Assembly (NCBI GenBank): GCA_947495125.1
Contig: CANLXL010000001.1
Span: 496,001-560,000 of the forward strand
From: an uncultured Flaviramulus sp.
GTDB lineage: Bacteria > Bacteroidota > Bacteroidia > Flavobacteriales > Flavobacteriaceae
Direction of reading: 5' to 3'
DNA: 64,000 nt
Below are positions 1-8,842 of the stretch, in pieces (the stretch's first letter is position 1; every line of letters starts with the position of its first letter). The position numbers and the translations under genes are program-made. Below the pieces are notes generated by a model, which was not told the origin of the DNA, made no database searches, and saw only the letters and a program-made list of their open reading frames with translations.

Positions 1-660
1 CTTGAGGAAGAAGCTTTGGACTGGTTAATCATTCTTAATCCATTCAAAGGAGAAACTTATCTTACACCATTATGTGACTATATTAAATCACAAAGAGGTA
101 TAAAATCCGTAGAACAGAAATTAGCTAAACCTACTACCTCATCCTTCTTATTAAAAGGAAATGTATGGGAATTGCATTATAATAATATGTCAATAACGGT
201 AAAAGACGCCAAGGGTTATCACGATATACATAAACTATTGGCTCATCCTTTAGAGGAATTCCATTGTCTGGATTTGATGGACGCTCTAGTCAATGAGAGT
301 AATATAACCAAAGCCATAGATGATAAAGCCAAGTCGCAATATTTGAGACGTATTAAAGAATTGCAAGCAGATATTGATAATGCGGAAGACATGAACCAAG
401 TAGAAAAAATTGGTCCGTTAAGAGAGGAATATGATACCATCCTTGACCATCTTTCACAATCACTGGGTCTTTCCGGAAAAACTAGAAAAGTAGGCTCCAC
501 AATCGAAAAAGCACGTTCTGCGGTGACCTGGCGAATTAGAAGTGCTATAAAAAAAATTGAAGTATTACACCCTGAACTCGCCAAGCACCTTTCCAACTCT
601 ATAAAAACAGGCACCTATTGTGCTTACAAGCCTGAAACAAACCCAGATTGGACACTCTAA
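1..660 (+). CDS. C-terminal part of a large protein, function unknown (5' end outside window)
   Basis: The reading frame is open to base 1 and ends with TAA at 658-660. The first codons (LEEEALDWL) have no convincing start, so this is the tail of a longer protein. About 219 residues are visible. There is no signal peptide or membrane segment. The middle (about residues 95-150) is charged and helical, probably coiled coil. The last 60 residues hold an Arg/Lys-rich segment (AVTWRIRSAIKKIE) ending in GTYCAYKPE. I associate this kind of tail with the C-termini of large cytoplasmic ATPase or regulator-like proteins, but that is a weak family memory. No catalytic motif is visible and the function is not assigned. 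Confidence 0.6.
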   Translation, partial: LEEEALDWLIILNPFKGETYLTPLCDYIKSQRGIKSVEQKLAKPTTSSFLLKGNVWELHYNNMSITVKDAKGYHDIHKLLAHPLEEFHCLDLMDALVNESNITKAIDDKAKSQYLRRIKELQADIDNAEDMNQVEKIGPLREEYDTILDHLSQSLGLSGKTRKVGSTIEKARSAVTWRIRSAIKKIEVLHPELAKHLSNSIKTGTYCAYKPETNPDWTL

Positions 661-668
661 TAGTCTGA

Positions 669-716
669 ACTTACACTAAGTATTTATAGCACTTACATTG
701 TAAGTAAAAAACTTAC
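669..716 (+). repeat. Three ACTTAC repeats upstream of the hydroxylase gene
   Basis: The hexamer ACTTAC occurs at 669-674, 691-696 and 711-716, about two helical turns apart. The middle copy is also the left arm of the small palindrome ACTTAC-ATT-GTAAGT (691-705). It lies 22 bases before the next start codon. It could be a regulator-binding site or chance in AT-rich DNA. Confidence 0.25.
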
Positions 717-737
717 GCCTTTTAAAGTATAAAACAA

Positions 738-1514
738 ATGCTAACTTTAAAACGCAAAATCATGCCAACACCATTAGAAATTTTATTAGACCCCATTTCT
801 TTGATTGCTTTAGCCATGTATGCCCTACTCATTATTTGGGAAGCTTTGTTTCCCGCTAAGCCATTGCCCAAAGTAAAACACTGGAAACTAAAAGGGCTTA
901 CATCATTCACTGTGTTCTTCTTTTTATCTTCTTATTTACCCTTATGGACAGATCCTTTTTTATCAAACTACCAGTTCTTTGATCTAACCAGCTTAGGAAA
1001 TATTGGAGGTGGTTTAGTCGCTATTATATTATATGAATTTGGTGTTTTTATATGGCACAGAGCCATGCATAAATCAGATTTTTTATGGCGAACGTTCCAT
1101 CAAATGCATCATAGTGCAGAACGCATTGATACTTATGGTGCCTTTTATTTCAGTCTATTCGATATGGTTGGATTTACCTTCTTAGGAAGTATCTGTATGG
1201 CACTACTTATTGGAGTAACACCACAGGCCGTTACCATCATGTTGCTTGGAACTATGTTTCTAGGAATATTTCAGCACACCAATATTAAAACACCACAATG
1301 GCTAGGGTACATTATTCAGCGACCCGAAAGTCATACGGTACATCATGCCAAGGGCATCCATAAGCATAACTATTCAGATTTACCCATTTTTGATATCCTC
1401 TTTGGATCCTTTGAAAACCCAGAAAGTTACGAACATGAAACTGGGTTCTATGATGGTGCATCATCAAAAATTATCGAAATGCTAACGTTTAAAGATATTA
1501 ATAAAACAGGTTAA
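738..1514 (+). CDS. Sterol desaturase / fatty acid hydroxylase superfamily protein
   Basis: A 258-residue integral membrane di-iron oxygenase. The family's histidine clusters are visible in the middle and C-terminal half: WHRAMH followed by FHQMHHS, then HTVHHAKGIHKHNY. These are the HxxxH / HxxHH / HxxHH iron ligands. Hydrophobic segments precede and separate them. Members hydroxylate or desaturate sterols, fatty acids, carotenoids or ether lipids; the substrate here cannot be read from sequence. ATG at 738 gives MLTLKRKIMPTP; ATG at 762 is an equally good start. The next gene begins one base after its stop, so the two are probably cotranscribed. Confidence 0.85.
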   Translation: MLTLKRKIMPTPLEILLDPISLIALAMYALLIIWEALFPAKPLPKVKHWKLKGLTSFTVFFFLSSYLPLWTDPFLSNYQFFDLTSLGNIGGGLVAIILYEFGVFIWHRAMHKSDFLWRTFHQMHHSAERIDTYGAFYFSLFDMVGFTFLGSICMALLIGVTPQAVTIMLLGTMFLGIFQHTNIKTPQWLGYIIQRPESHTVHHAKGIHKHNYSDLPIFDILFGSFENPESYEHETGFYDGASSKIIEMLTFKDINKTG

Positions 1515-1515
1515 C

Positions 1516-2430
1516 ATGGTTTCTGATAATATTATACTTACAGATGGTGGATTAGAAACCGATTTCATATTTAACCGACATATCGATTTACCTCATTTCG
1601 CTTCGTTTCCTTTATTGGAAGACCCTATACATAAGTCGACACTTAAAGCGTATTATAAAGATTATTTGAACTTAGCTATAGAGAACAAAACCGGGTTCAT
1701 TCTTGAAAGCCCTACATGGAGATCAAGCCAAGATTGGGGGTATAAGTTAGGATATACCAAAGAGGATATAAAAAGAGTAAATAAAGACGCCATACATTTA
1801 TTACATCAAATACGAAAGGACCATAGCGCGGTTATTGACAATATCTATGTTAGTGGATGTGTGGGTCCAAGAGGCGATGGTTATACCATTCAAAACATCA
1901 TGGATGCCAATGAGGCAAAGAAATATCATAACCACCAAATTGAAGCATTTGCCAAAGCCAAAGCAGATATGGTTTGTGCCATGACTATTAGTTATATTAA
2001 CGAAGCCCTAGGTATTTCGATGGTCGCCAAGGAGAAGCACATCCCCGTGGTCATTTCATTTACGGTAGAACTGGATGGTAACCTGCCTAGTGGTGAAACC
2101 CTTAAAGATGCTATTACTCACATTGATCAGGCTACAGATTCCTATCCTATGTATTACATGATCAATTGCGCCCATCCTTCGCATTTTTTCGATCACCTAA
2201 GAACTGATGATTTCTGGAAATCCAGAATAAAAGGCATCCGCGCCAATGCATCATGCAAAAGTCATGAAGAGTTGGACGCATCCGAAGAATTGGATACAGG
2301 AGATAAAGCAGCATTAGGTGAATGGTATTTAAAATTAAAAGAAGTATTACCAGACCTGAGAGTATTTGGTGGTTGCTGCGGAACGGATGTCTCTCACATC
2401 GAAACAATATGTAGTCATATAACAAAATAA
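1516..2430 (+). CDS. Homocysteine S-methyltransferase family protein
   Basis: 304 residues with the (beta/alpha)8 fold pattern of cobalamin-independent homocysteine methyltransferases such as MmuM or BHMT. The N-terminus has the LTDGGLETD motif. The zinc-binding cysteines are present: one in INCAHPSHF and the pair in GGCCGTDVSHI near the C-terminus. The zinc site activates homocysteine thiolate for methylation from S-methylmethionine, AdoMet or a betaine. The donor is not known here. The gene starts one base after the upstream hydroxylase stop and is followed by a hairpin terminator, which closes a two-gene unit. Confidence 0.85.
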   Translation: MVSDNIILTDGGLETDFIFNRHIDLPHFASFPLLEDPIHKSTLKAYYKDYLNLAIENKTGFILESPTWRSSQDWGYKLGYTKEDIKRVNKDAIHLLHQIRKDHSAVIDNIYVSGCVGPRGDGYTIQNIMDANEAKKYHNHQIEAFAKAKADMVCAMTISYINEALGISMVAKEKHIPVVISFTVELDGNLPSGETLKDAITHIDQATDSYPMYYMINCAHPSHFFDHLRTDDFWKSRIKGIRANASCKSHEELDASEELDTGDKAALGEWYLKLKEVLPDLRVFGGCCGTDVSHIETICSHITK

Positions 2431-2460
2431 AAAAATCAATCATTACTAATCGAATCTAAT

Positions 2461-2492
2461 AAAAGGGTATTAGGAGTTGCTAATACTCTTTT
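2461..2492 (+). terminator. Rho-independent-like terminator
   Basis: The 13-base arms AAAAGGGTATTAG and CTAATACTCTTTT pair around a 6-base loop with one mismatch, 30 bases after the homocysteine methyltransferase stop codon. The right arm ends in T4 and a T-rich stretch follows. Confidence 0.7.
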
Positions 2493-2555
2493 GCCATTTT
2501 TATAAAGTACCACCTCACTTTAAAATATAATTTGAAAAGGTTGTTAGTTCGATAC

Positions 2556-2586
2556 TTGACGGACGTCTAAGGTTATTGTATTTTTG
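2556..2586 (+). promoter_or_regulatory. Bacteroidota-type promoter of the glycosyltransferase genes
   Basis: TTG at 2556-2558 is followed after 20 bases by TATTTTTG at 2579-2586. This matches the -33 TTG / -7 TAnnTTTG consensus of Bacteroidota primary sigma promoters with normal spacing. The start codon at 2604 would leave a leader of only about 10 bases. Confidence 0.6.
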
Positions 2587-2603
2587 TATTTGAATATCTT
2601 TAT

Positions 2604-3296
2604 ATGCCAATAATCAAAGTTATTATCCCTGCTTATAACGAAGCAGACTCTATTTCTCATGTTATTAACGATATCCCTGAAACAGTTGATGAAATTATTG
2701 TGGTAAGCAACAATTCTACAGACGCTACCGAAGTTAATGCAAAAAAATCGGGAGCAACCGTATTGAAAGAAGAACGAAAAGGTTATGGACATGCATGTTT
2801 GAAGGGTATGAATCATATTGCTATGCAAGATGTAAAACCAGATATTGTTGTATTTTTAGATGGTGATTATAGTGACTTTCCTGAAGAATTAACTAAAATT
2901 GTGTATCCTATTGTTAATCATGATATTGATTTTGTAATTGGTGCGCGGGTAAAACGACTTAGAGAACAGGGTTCCATGACATTTCCACAAATATTCGGGA
3001 ATTGGTTAGCAACAACGTTAATGGCCGTATTCTTTAGAGCAAAATTTACAGATCTGGGCCCGTTTAGAGCAATTAAATACGATAAACTATTGGCTCTCAA
3101 CATGGAAGACAAAACCTATGGTTGGACAGTGGAGATGCAGCTTAAAGTACTAAAACAAAATATGAGTTATACAGAAGTCCCTGTTAATTATAGAAATAGA
3201 ATCGGTGTTTCAAAAGTATCCGGAACATTAAAAGGTGCTATATTTGCAGGTGTTAAAATATTAGGTTGGATTTTTAAATACAGTATAAAAAAATGA
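2604..3296 (+). CDS. Family 2 glycosyltransferase, dolichol-phosphate mannosyltransferase (DPM1)-like
   Basis: 230 residues with a GT-A fold. The nucleotide-sugar site is visible as VIIPAYNEADSI at the N-terminus, IVVSNNSTDAT, then FLDGDYSDFPEE, where the DGD acts as the DxD metal motif. Length and motifs fit the polyprenyl-phosphate hexosyltransferase branch, which loads mannose or glucose onto an undecaprenyl carrier. There is no C-terminal membrane domain beyond a short hydrophobic stretch. The stop overlaps the next start as ATGA. A carrier-linked sugar made here could feed the GT-C protein at 7346. Confidence 0.8.
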   Translation: MPIIKVIIPAYNEADSISHVINDIPETVDEIIVVSNNSTDATEVNAKKSGATVLKEERKGYGHACLKGMNHIAMQDVKPDIVVFLDGDYSDFPEELTKIVYPIVNHDIDFVIGARVKRLREQGSMTFPQIFGNWLATTLMAVFFRAKFTDLGPFRAIKYDKLLALNMEDKTYGWTVEMQLKVLKQNMSYTEVPVNYRNRIGVSKVSGTLKGAIFAGVKILGWIFKYSIKK

Positions 3297-4789
3297 TTCT
3301 TGAAATAATTATCATCGTCATTTATACCATAGCACTTTTGCTTATATTTATATATGCATTAGCACAGTTGAATTTACTATTTAACTATTTATCGTCTAAA
3401 AAAAATAACGATAAATCTCGTGCCTTCGATTTCTCAAATCCGGATGAAATCCCTTTTGTAACGATACAGCTTCCCGTCTATAACGAAATGTATGTGATGG
3501 AGCGATTACTCGATAATATTGCTTTAGTAGATTACCCAAAAGACAAATTGGAAATTCAAGTCTTAGACGACTCTACAGATGAAACCTTAAAAACAACTTA
3601 TAATCACATCCAGAATCTAAGAGCTTCCGGTTTAAACATCCAACACATTACCAGAACCAACAGAAGTGGTTTTAAAGCTGGAGCTCTTAAAGAAGGTCTA
3701 AAAACGGCAAAGGGTGAATTTATTGCGATTTTCGATGCCGATTTTTTACCAAAAGAAGACTGGTTAAAACGAACCGTTCCCTTTTTTAAAGATGAAAATA
3801 TTGGCGTTGTTCAAACCCGTTGGGGCCATATTAACCGTAATTATTCTGTATTAACAAAGATTCAGGCCTTTGCACTGGACGCTCATTTTACCTTAGAACA
3901 AGTTGGTAGAAACAGTAAAGGACATTTTATAAACTTTAATGGAACTGCGGGTGTATGGAGAAAAGCATGTATTATTGATGCGGGTAACTGGGAAGGTGAT
4001 ACACTAACAGAAGATCTTGATTTAAGTTACCGAGCGCAATTGAAAAACTGGAAATTTAAGTATTTGGAAGATGTTGAGACCCCGGCAGAGCTCCCTGTGG
4101 TAATTAGTGCGGCCCGGACTCAACAATTCAGATGGAACAAAGGGGGCGCTGAAAACTTTAGAAAAATGATGTGGAAAGTTCTAAAAAACAAAAATATTTC
4201 ACCTAAAACAAAAGTTCACGGACTATTGCATTTGTTAAACAGTACGATGTTTTTAAACATCCTTATTGTCGCTGTTTTAAGTATTCCTATGCTTTATATA
4301 AAAAACGAATACCTTCATTTAAGGTCCTATTTTTATATTATGAGTTTCTTTGTTTTGAGCACCATAATATTTTTTATCTGTTATTGGGTCATGTATCGAA
4401 AAATGTACGGTGGTGGTATTAAAAATTTCATGAACTACATCGGTATGTTTTTCGTCTTTTTCTCTATTGCCATGGGCTTTTCATTGCACAATTCTATTGC
4501 GGTTTTAGAAGGTCACCTAGGTAAAAAAAGTGAATTTATACGTACTCCTAAATTCAATATAAACACGATTAAAGATAGTTGGAAAAAAAACAAATACCTT
4601 AAGAAAACGGTTTCGACACATGTGATATTTGAAGGCCTATTGATGATTTATTTTGCCTTTGGAATGTATAGCGCTTTTGTAGTGGGTGATCAAGGCGGTG
4701 ATTTTGGACTATTTCCATTTCACCTGATGTTATGTATAGGTTTTGGTTATGTATTCTTCAACTCCTTAATATCTAAAGCTAAAGCATAA
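3293..4789 (+). CDS. Membrane family 2 glycosyltransferase, CESA/CSLA-like
   Basis: 498 residues: one N-terminal membrane helix, a cytosolic GT2 domain and about four C-terminal membrane helices. The processive-type motifs are all present: LDDSTDET, FDADFLP, TEDLDLSYR and RTQQFRWNKG (the QxxRW acceptor-site motif). The layout resembles cellulose-synthase-like or glucomannan-type synthases, which polymerise and export a glycan across the inner membrane. It overlaps the upstream GT2 by four bases, so the two are translationally coupled. The polysaccharide is not predictable from this sequence alone. Confidence 0.8.
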   Translation: MILEIIIIVIYTIALLLIFIYALAQLNLLFNYLSSKKNNDKSRAFDFSNPDEIPFVTIQLPVYNEMYVMERLLDNIALVDYPKDKLEIQVLDDSTDETLKTTYNHIQNLRASGLNIQHITRTNRSGFKAGALKEGLKTAKGEFIAIFDADFLPKEDWLKRTVPFFKDENIGVVQTRWGHINRNYSVLTKIQAFALDAHFTLEQVGRNSKGHFINFNGTAGVWRKACIIDAGNWEGDTLTEDLDLSYRAQLKNWKFKYLEDVETPAELPVVISAARTQQFRWNKGGAENFRKMMWKVLKNKNISPKTKVHGLLHLLNSTMFLNILIVAVLSIPMLYIKNEYLHLRSYFYIMSFFVLSTIIFFICYWVMYRKMYGGGIKNFMNYIGMFFVFFSIAMGFSLHNSIAVLEGHLGKKSEFIRTPKFNINTIKDSWKKNKYLKKTVSTHVIFEGLLMIYFAFGMYSAFVVGDQGGDFGLFPFHLMLCIGFGYVFFNSLISKAKA

Positions 4790-4803
4790 GTTTCTGCGTT
4801 AAT

Positions 4804-5157
4804 TTAGTAAAGGGTAAAAAACATAAAAAGAGATAACAGTAAAACGATTAGCAATACGCAACCTTTACTTTTTACTTTATCCTTGCTTTGAAGTTTTGCT
4901 TTGTATTTATCTGAATTATCTTGTGTCAGGAAAAAGCTCTTTTTTATATTATCAAGGTTTGTAGAAAGCACAAAAACGGTACTACAAGAAGTACATCTAT
5001 AATAGGTTTCTTTGGTCTTTAGCAGCGGTTCTGAGTTTTTTTCACCGGTATCCTGAATTCGTAATTTACTGCTTGATTGAAGTTTTTTTTCAAACTGAAA
5101 AAAATGATCTTCATCCCGAAAATTATACAGCTGTTCGCAATTACAGTCTTCACACAT
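4804..5157 (-). CDS. Small zinc-ribbon-like, tail-anchored membrane protein, unknown function
   Basis: 117 residues, not recognised as a named family. The N-terminus MCEDCNC and an internal YRCTSCS give two Cys-x-x-Cys pairs about 55 residues apart, suggesting a zinc ribbon. The C-terminus is one hydrophobic helix (CVLLIVLLLSLFMFF) preceded by Lys-rich residues, so the protein is probably anchored with its N-terminal domain in the cytoplasm. It converges on the CESA-like gene with a 14-base gap. It lies in the same direction as the lipoprotein gene behind it. Confidence 0.55.
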   Translation of the reverse strand: MCEDCNCEQLYNFRDEDHFFQFEKKLQSSSKLRIQDTGEKNSEPLLKTKETYYRCTSCSTVFVLSTNLDNIKKSFFLTQDNSDKYKAKLQSKDKVKSKGCVLLIVLLLSLFMFFTLY

Positions 5158-5192
5158 AATAATCCATAAATTCTAAATGACTGGACGGCTAA

Positions 5193-5618
5193 TTAGTATT
5201 GTCTTTTATATTGGAGCTTCGGACCATCACAATCTGACCAGGTGTTATATATTTCGTTTTCAGAAGTAAACCGAAATACCTCGTTCGAATTACCAGAACA
5301 GTTTCCAATAATTTCGCTTTCATCATCATACTTTAAAACCATATAATTATCGTTTTGATATTCCATATAGTGATACGTTCCACTCAATTCCCAACTTAAC
5401 GTTCCTACATGTCTATTTCTAAAAAACAGCGAGTCACTAACTAAAGTAAGCTCGTCTAATATTTCCAGGCCATCGCCTTGTATAACAGTAGTGCTTTCCG
5501 GAAAAGTAACGCTATATAATTCCCATTTTTGTATCTGATCATTATTGGCTGTTATATCGTCACTATAACAAGAATACAGTATTGTTCCGGCTATAAATAA
5601 ATAAATCCATCTTTTCAT
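5193..5618 (-). CDS. Small lipoprotein, lipocalin-like, unknown function
   Basis: 141 residues starting with a lipoprotein signal (IAGTILYSC, lipid-attachment Cys near residue 17). The mature part begins with a short polar tether and then shows alternating beta strands (WELYSVTF, LTLVSDSLFF, GTYHYMEY, YMVLKYDD, EVFRFTSENEIY) that suggest a small barrel of the lipocalin-like type common in this phylum. Two Cys (in NCSGN and SDCDG) could form a disulfide. No enzyme motif is seen. It lies 35 bases upstream of the zinc-ribbon gene and may be cotranscribed with it. Confidence 0.5.
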   Translation of the reverse strand: MKRWIYLFIAGTILYSCYSDDITANNDQIQKWELYSVTFPESTTVIQGDGLEILDELTLVSDSLFFRNRHVGTLSWELSGTYHYMEYQNDNYMVLKYDDESEIIGNCSGNSNEVFRFTSENEIYNTWSDCDGPKLQYKRQY

Positions 5619-5818
5619 TGTCGCCTAATTTATTGATATCAAAAAAAGCAAAAAAAACGAAAAAACGAATTAAGTAAATGTTATGCAATGTTTAAAAAAG
5701 AGGTCTTTTTTTAAGCCGGTTTGTAAGAATTTAAGATTTCTTAATATTGAAGTTTTAATATATTAACAATAACCACAAATACAACATTAAGCTATTTGCT
5801 AAAAGCCAGTAAATACAA

Positions 5819-7267
5819 CTACTCAAAACCTTTTTCTATTTCTTTTTTTAAATATTGAACCAATTCGGGATTATTATCGGCTACGTTTTTCGTTTCATTG
5901 TCGTGCGAAGAATGATCATACAATTCCACAAAACCGTCTTTATGAAGCACTAATCGATGCGTTGCAGTTCTTATGGTCGTTGCATTCTGTTTATATGCCA
6001 GAGCAAAATGACCGATGGTATCTTTCCTTTCCAAAATATTTTTAAGTGATACACCTTCAACAAACTTTGGTTTCTTAATTCCAGTTAAATCACATAAGGT
6101 TGGAAAAATGTCAAGCGTTTCAACAATGGCATTAGTTTTAAATCCTTTTTTGTCACTTCTGGGATCGTAAATTATCATGGGCGAATGCAATGCCTCCTCA
6201 AATAAACTATGCTTTCCCCAAATAGCATGCTCGCCTAAATGCCATCCATGATCTCCCCAAAGAATAACAATTGTGTTTTCAGCTTTCTCAGAACGTTTGA
6301 GTGCGTCGAGAACCCTTCCTACCTGCGCATCAGCATAACTTACACAAGCCGCATAGCGGCGACGCAATTCGTTTGCAAAAGGCTTATCTACATTGGGATC
6401 TTTCCCCCATTTATTATATTGATTAAACTCTCCGGACTTGTGCCATGTTGTTCTTCCTATGGGCCTCTCAGGATGAGCTATCGCGGGAAAATCAATATCT
6501 TCATATTTGTCCAAATAAGATTTTGGAGCTCCAAAAGGTAAATGAGGTTTGAGAAACCCCACGGCAAGAAAAAAAGGTTTTTCATCATTCATTGAAAGCG
6601 CTTTTAATTGTTTCAACGCCTCATTGGTTATGACTCCATCTGGATAAATATCGTCATTTCCTTCTAAAGATTGATAAACATCCATGTCGCCTGAATTTAC
6701 ACGAATTTCTCCATGAGCTAGTCCATGCATCATGCCCCTTGGGTGCTCCCATTCTGCAACAGGCATCAGGTGTTTATCCCAGGCATCAGGAATTTCTATA
6801 ATGGTACTGTCATTCCAATTTATCCCACCTCTTCCTCCGGGATGATGAGACACTTTTCCAACGGAAACGGTAGTATATCCATTCGTTTTAAACCACTCCG
6901 GCATACTTGGGTCGATATTTTCTCCATCTGATATTCGTTCGGAACGCAAAAAAAGAGCGTTGTTCCCTGCAGGGCCATACTTCCCTGTTAATAATGTATA
7001 CCGGGATGGGCCGCAACTCGGTGCATTCACATAATGACTTTGAAAAGACACACCTTGTTGTGCCAGTTTATCGATGTTTGGAGAGATCATATGTTTGGCA
7101 CCAAAACTATTTAATTCCGGTCTAAGGTCGTCAACGCAAATTAATAGTATGTTTGGTTTTTTTGTTGTGTCTTCCTTTTTGCAACTCATAATCAGCAGAA
7201 TGCACAATACGAAATAAACTATAAATGATGCTTCTTTTTTTTTCATTAGGGAAGATTTGCTTAACAT
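5819..7267 (-). CDS. Family S1 sulfatase, iduronate-2-sulfatase-like, lipoprotein
   Basis: 482 residues from this ATG; an ATG at 7246 (residue 8) gives a better signal peptide. A lipobox (LLIMSC, Cys29) predicts a lipid-anchored periplasmic or surface enzyme. The sulfatase domain starts with [11 protein letters not shown], where the two Asp bind calcium. The maturation motif CGPSR is at 85-89, and its Cys is converted to formylglycine. Downstream are the metal and active-site motifs KPHLPF and [11 protein letters not shown]. The overall pattern resembles iduronate-2-sulfatase-type enzymes acting on sulfated polysaccharides. It is isolated from other catabolic genes and sits inside the glycosyltransferase locus. 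No SusC/D pair is adjacent. Confidence 0.85.
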   Translation of the reverse strand: MLSKSSLMKKKEASFIVYFVLCILLIMSCKKEDTTKKPNILLICVDDLRPELNSFGAKHMISPNIDKLAQQGVSFQSHYVNAPSCGPSRYTLLTGKYGPAGNNALFLRSERISDGENIDPSMPEWFKTNGYTTVSVGKVSHHPGGRGGINWNDSTIIEIPDAWDKHLMPVAEWEHPRGMMHGLAHGEIRVNSGDMDVYQSLEGNDDIYPDGVITNEALKQLKALSMNDEKPFFLAVGFLKPHLPFGAPKSYLDKYEDIDFPAIAHPERPIGRTTWHKSGEFNQYNKWGKDPNVDKPFANELRRRYAACVSYADAQVGRVLDALKRSEKAENTIVILWGDHGWHLGEHAIWGKHSLFEEALHSPMIIYDPRSDKKGFKTNAIVETLDIFPTLCDLTGIKKPKFVEGVSLKNILERKDTIGHFALAYKQNATTIRTATHRLVLHKDGFVELYDHSSHDNETKNVADNNPELVQYLKKEIEKGFE

Positions 7268-7345
7268 ATTAAAGGAAATTAGATAAACCAGATCAAGTTA
7301 GTTTAATCTTTTAAACCGACAAACAAATAATACTATATTTACATT

Positions 7346-8713
7346 ATGCTTTTAAACCCTACGTTTCTTAAACTCAATAAAACGCCCTTACTTATAGCAT
7401 TTGTAAGTATTTTATTTTACACTTCTTTTGCATACGATTTAGTGCGTACAGATTATATTAAACTCATTACATTATATAGTGCTCTGTTTTTCCTGTTTTA
7501 CAAACTCATACAGTTATTTAAAAGTAATATTAAGCTTTTAACCTATCTGGCTTTTGGTTTTAGAGCTATTTTTATTTTAGCCATGCCTAACTTATCACAG
7601 GACTTCTACCGTTTTATTTGGGATGGCAGGATGATTTTAGAAGGTTTTAACCCGTACTTATTTACGGTAGAAGCTTTTATGGATAAAGGTGAATTTCCGG
7701 TGCACCAGGCTCAAGAATTATACCAGGGAATGGGTGCTTTAAATGCAAGTCACTTTACCAATTACCCCCCTATAAATCAACTCTGCTTTATAGTTGCAGG
7801 GTTATTTACAGGTAAAAGTATTTTGGGGTCTGCCATAGTCATGCGTTTATTAATTATTGCTGCCGATTTTGGAACGCTTCACTTTGGCAAAAAGCTGCTT
7901 AAAAAACTAAAACTTCCTGTTTATCATATTTTCTGGTATCTATTAAATCCGTTTATAATTATTGAGTTGACGGGAAACCTTCATTTTGAAGGGGTCATGA
8001 TCTTCTTTTTGATTTGGAGTATATATCTTTTATATATTGGGCAATGGCACTTCTCTGCTGTTGTTCTGGCCTTATCCATTTCGGTCAAATTGATTCCTTT
8101 GGTATTTCTGCCTTTGTTTTTTCAATGGTTTACAAAAAGAGGTCTTATAAAACTAGTTTTATTTTATACCATTGTCGGTATTTCAACGCTCTTGCTTTTT
8201 GCGCCATTTTATTCCTCTGAATTCTTAAATAACTACACCGAAACTGTCGCGCTTTGGTTTCAAAATTTTGAATTTAATGCCAGCTTTTATTATATAGCTC
8301 GCGAAATTGGCTATACATTTAGAGGTTACAACGAGATTGCCGTTATTGGTAAAATTATGGCGCTTTTGGTTATTTTATTTATCCTGATTATCACGTTTTT
8401 TAGAAGAAATAAAACCATGGTAGAGCTCATCACCGCCATGTTATTAGCTTTAAGTTTTTACTATTTCACAACAACAACGGTGCACCCCTGGTATATTGCA
8501 ACGCTTTTAATATTATCAGTTTTCACCAAATATAAATTCCCATTAGTATGGAGTTTTGTGATTGTATTGAGTTACTTAGCATATATAAATATTGATAAAG
8601 CCGATAAATCTGAAAACCTCTGGATTATTAGCGTTGAATATTTCGTAGTTTATGGCGTGTTTTTCTGGGAAATATTTGCGAGAACTCCGGTCAAAGCCAT
8701 CGAACATAAATAA
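7346..8713 (+). CDS. GT-C type membrane glycosyltransferase, polyprenyl-phosphate mannosyltransferase-like
   Basis: 455 residues, about 10-12 membrane helices. The first periplasmic loop carries the GT-C signature region DFYRFIWDGRMI followed by GFNPYLF, with an Asp that would bind the lipid-phosphate sugar donor. A further conserved-looking loop is NYPPINQLCF. Such proteins transfer mannose or related sugars from undecaprenyl-phosphate carriers on the outer face of the inner membrane. The DPM1-like gene at 2604 could make the donor, so these genes probably form one glycan locus interrupted by the sulfatase, lipoprotein and zinc-ribbon genes. The acceptor is unknown. Confidence 0.7.
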   Translation: MLLNPTFLKLNKTPLLIAFVSILFYTSFAYDLVRTDYIKLITLYSALFFLFYKLIQLFKSNIKLLTYLAFGFRAIFILAMPNLSQDFYRFIWDGRMILEGFNPYLFTVEAFMDKGEFPVHQAQELYQGMGALNASHFTNYPPINQLCFIVAGLFTGKSILGSAIVMRLLIIAADFGTLHFGKKLLKKLKLPVYHIFWYLLNPFIIIELTGNLHFEGVMIFFLIWSIYLLYIGQWHFSAVVLALSISVKLIPLVFLPLFFQWFTKRGLIKLVLFYTIVGISTLLLFAPFYSSEFLNNYTETVALWFQNFEFNASFYYIAREIGYTFRGYNEIAVIGKIMALLVILFILIITFFRRNKTMVELITAMLLALSFYYFTTTTVHPWYIATLLILSVFTKYKFPLVWSFVIVLSYLAYINIDKADKSENLWIISVEYFVVYGVFFWEIFARTPVKAIEHK

Positions 8714-8842
8714 GCATGATTCATTTTCATTTCAAATAGTTCGTCTTGAATGCACTTTTCTATAAATTATTGAAATTTCATTAAATATAAAGAGAGAAAT
8801 TATATTTTTGAATGAACCTTTCAAACGAAAAATAGTATCTAT

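Noticed and set aside
1476-1560. A SAM riboswitch or T-box near the homocysteine methyltransferase gene
   Set aside because: The gap to the upstream gene is one base, and no conserved leader fits before the hydroxylase gene.
5690-5715. Terminator hairpin AAAAAAG...CTTTTTT
   Set aside because: Only A/T pairs and a very short loop; likely chance in a poly-A/T stretch.
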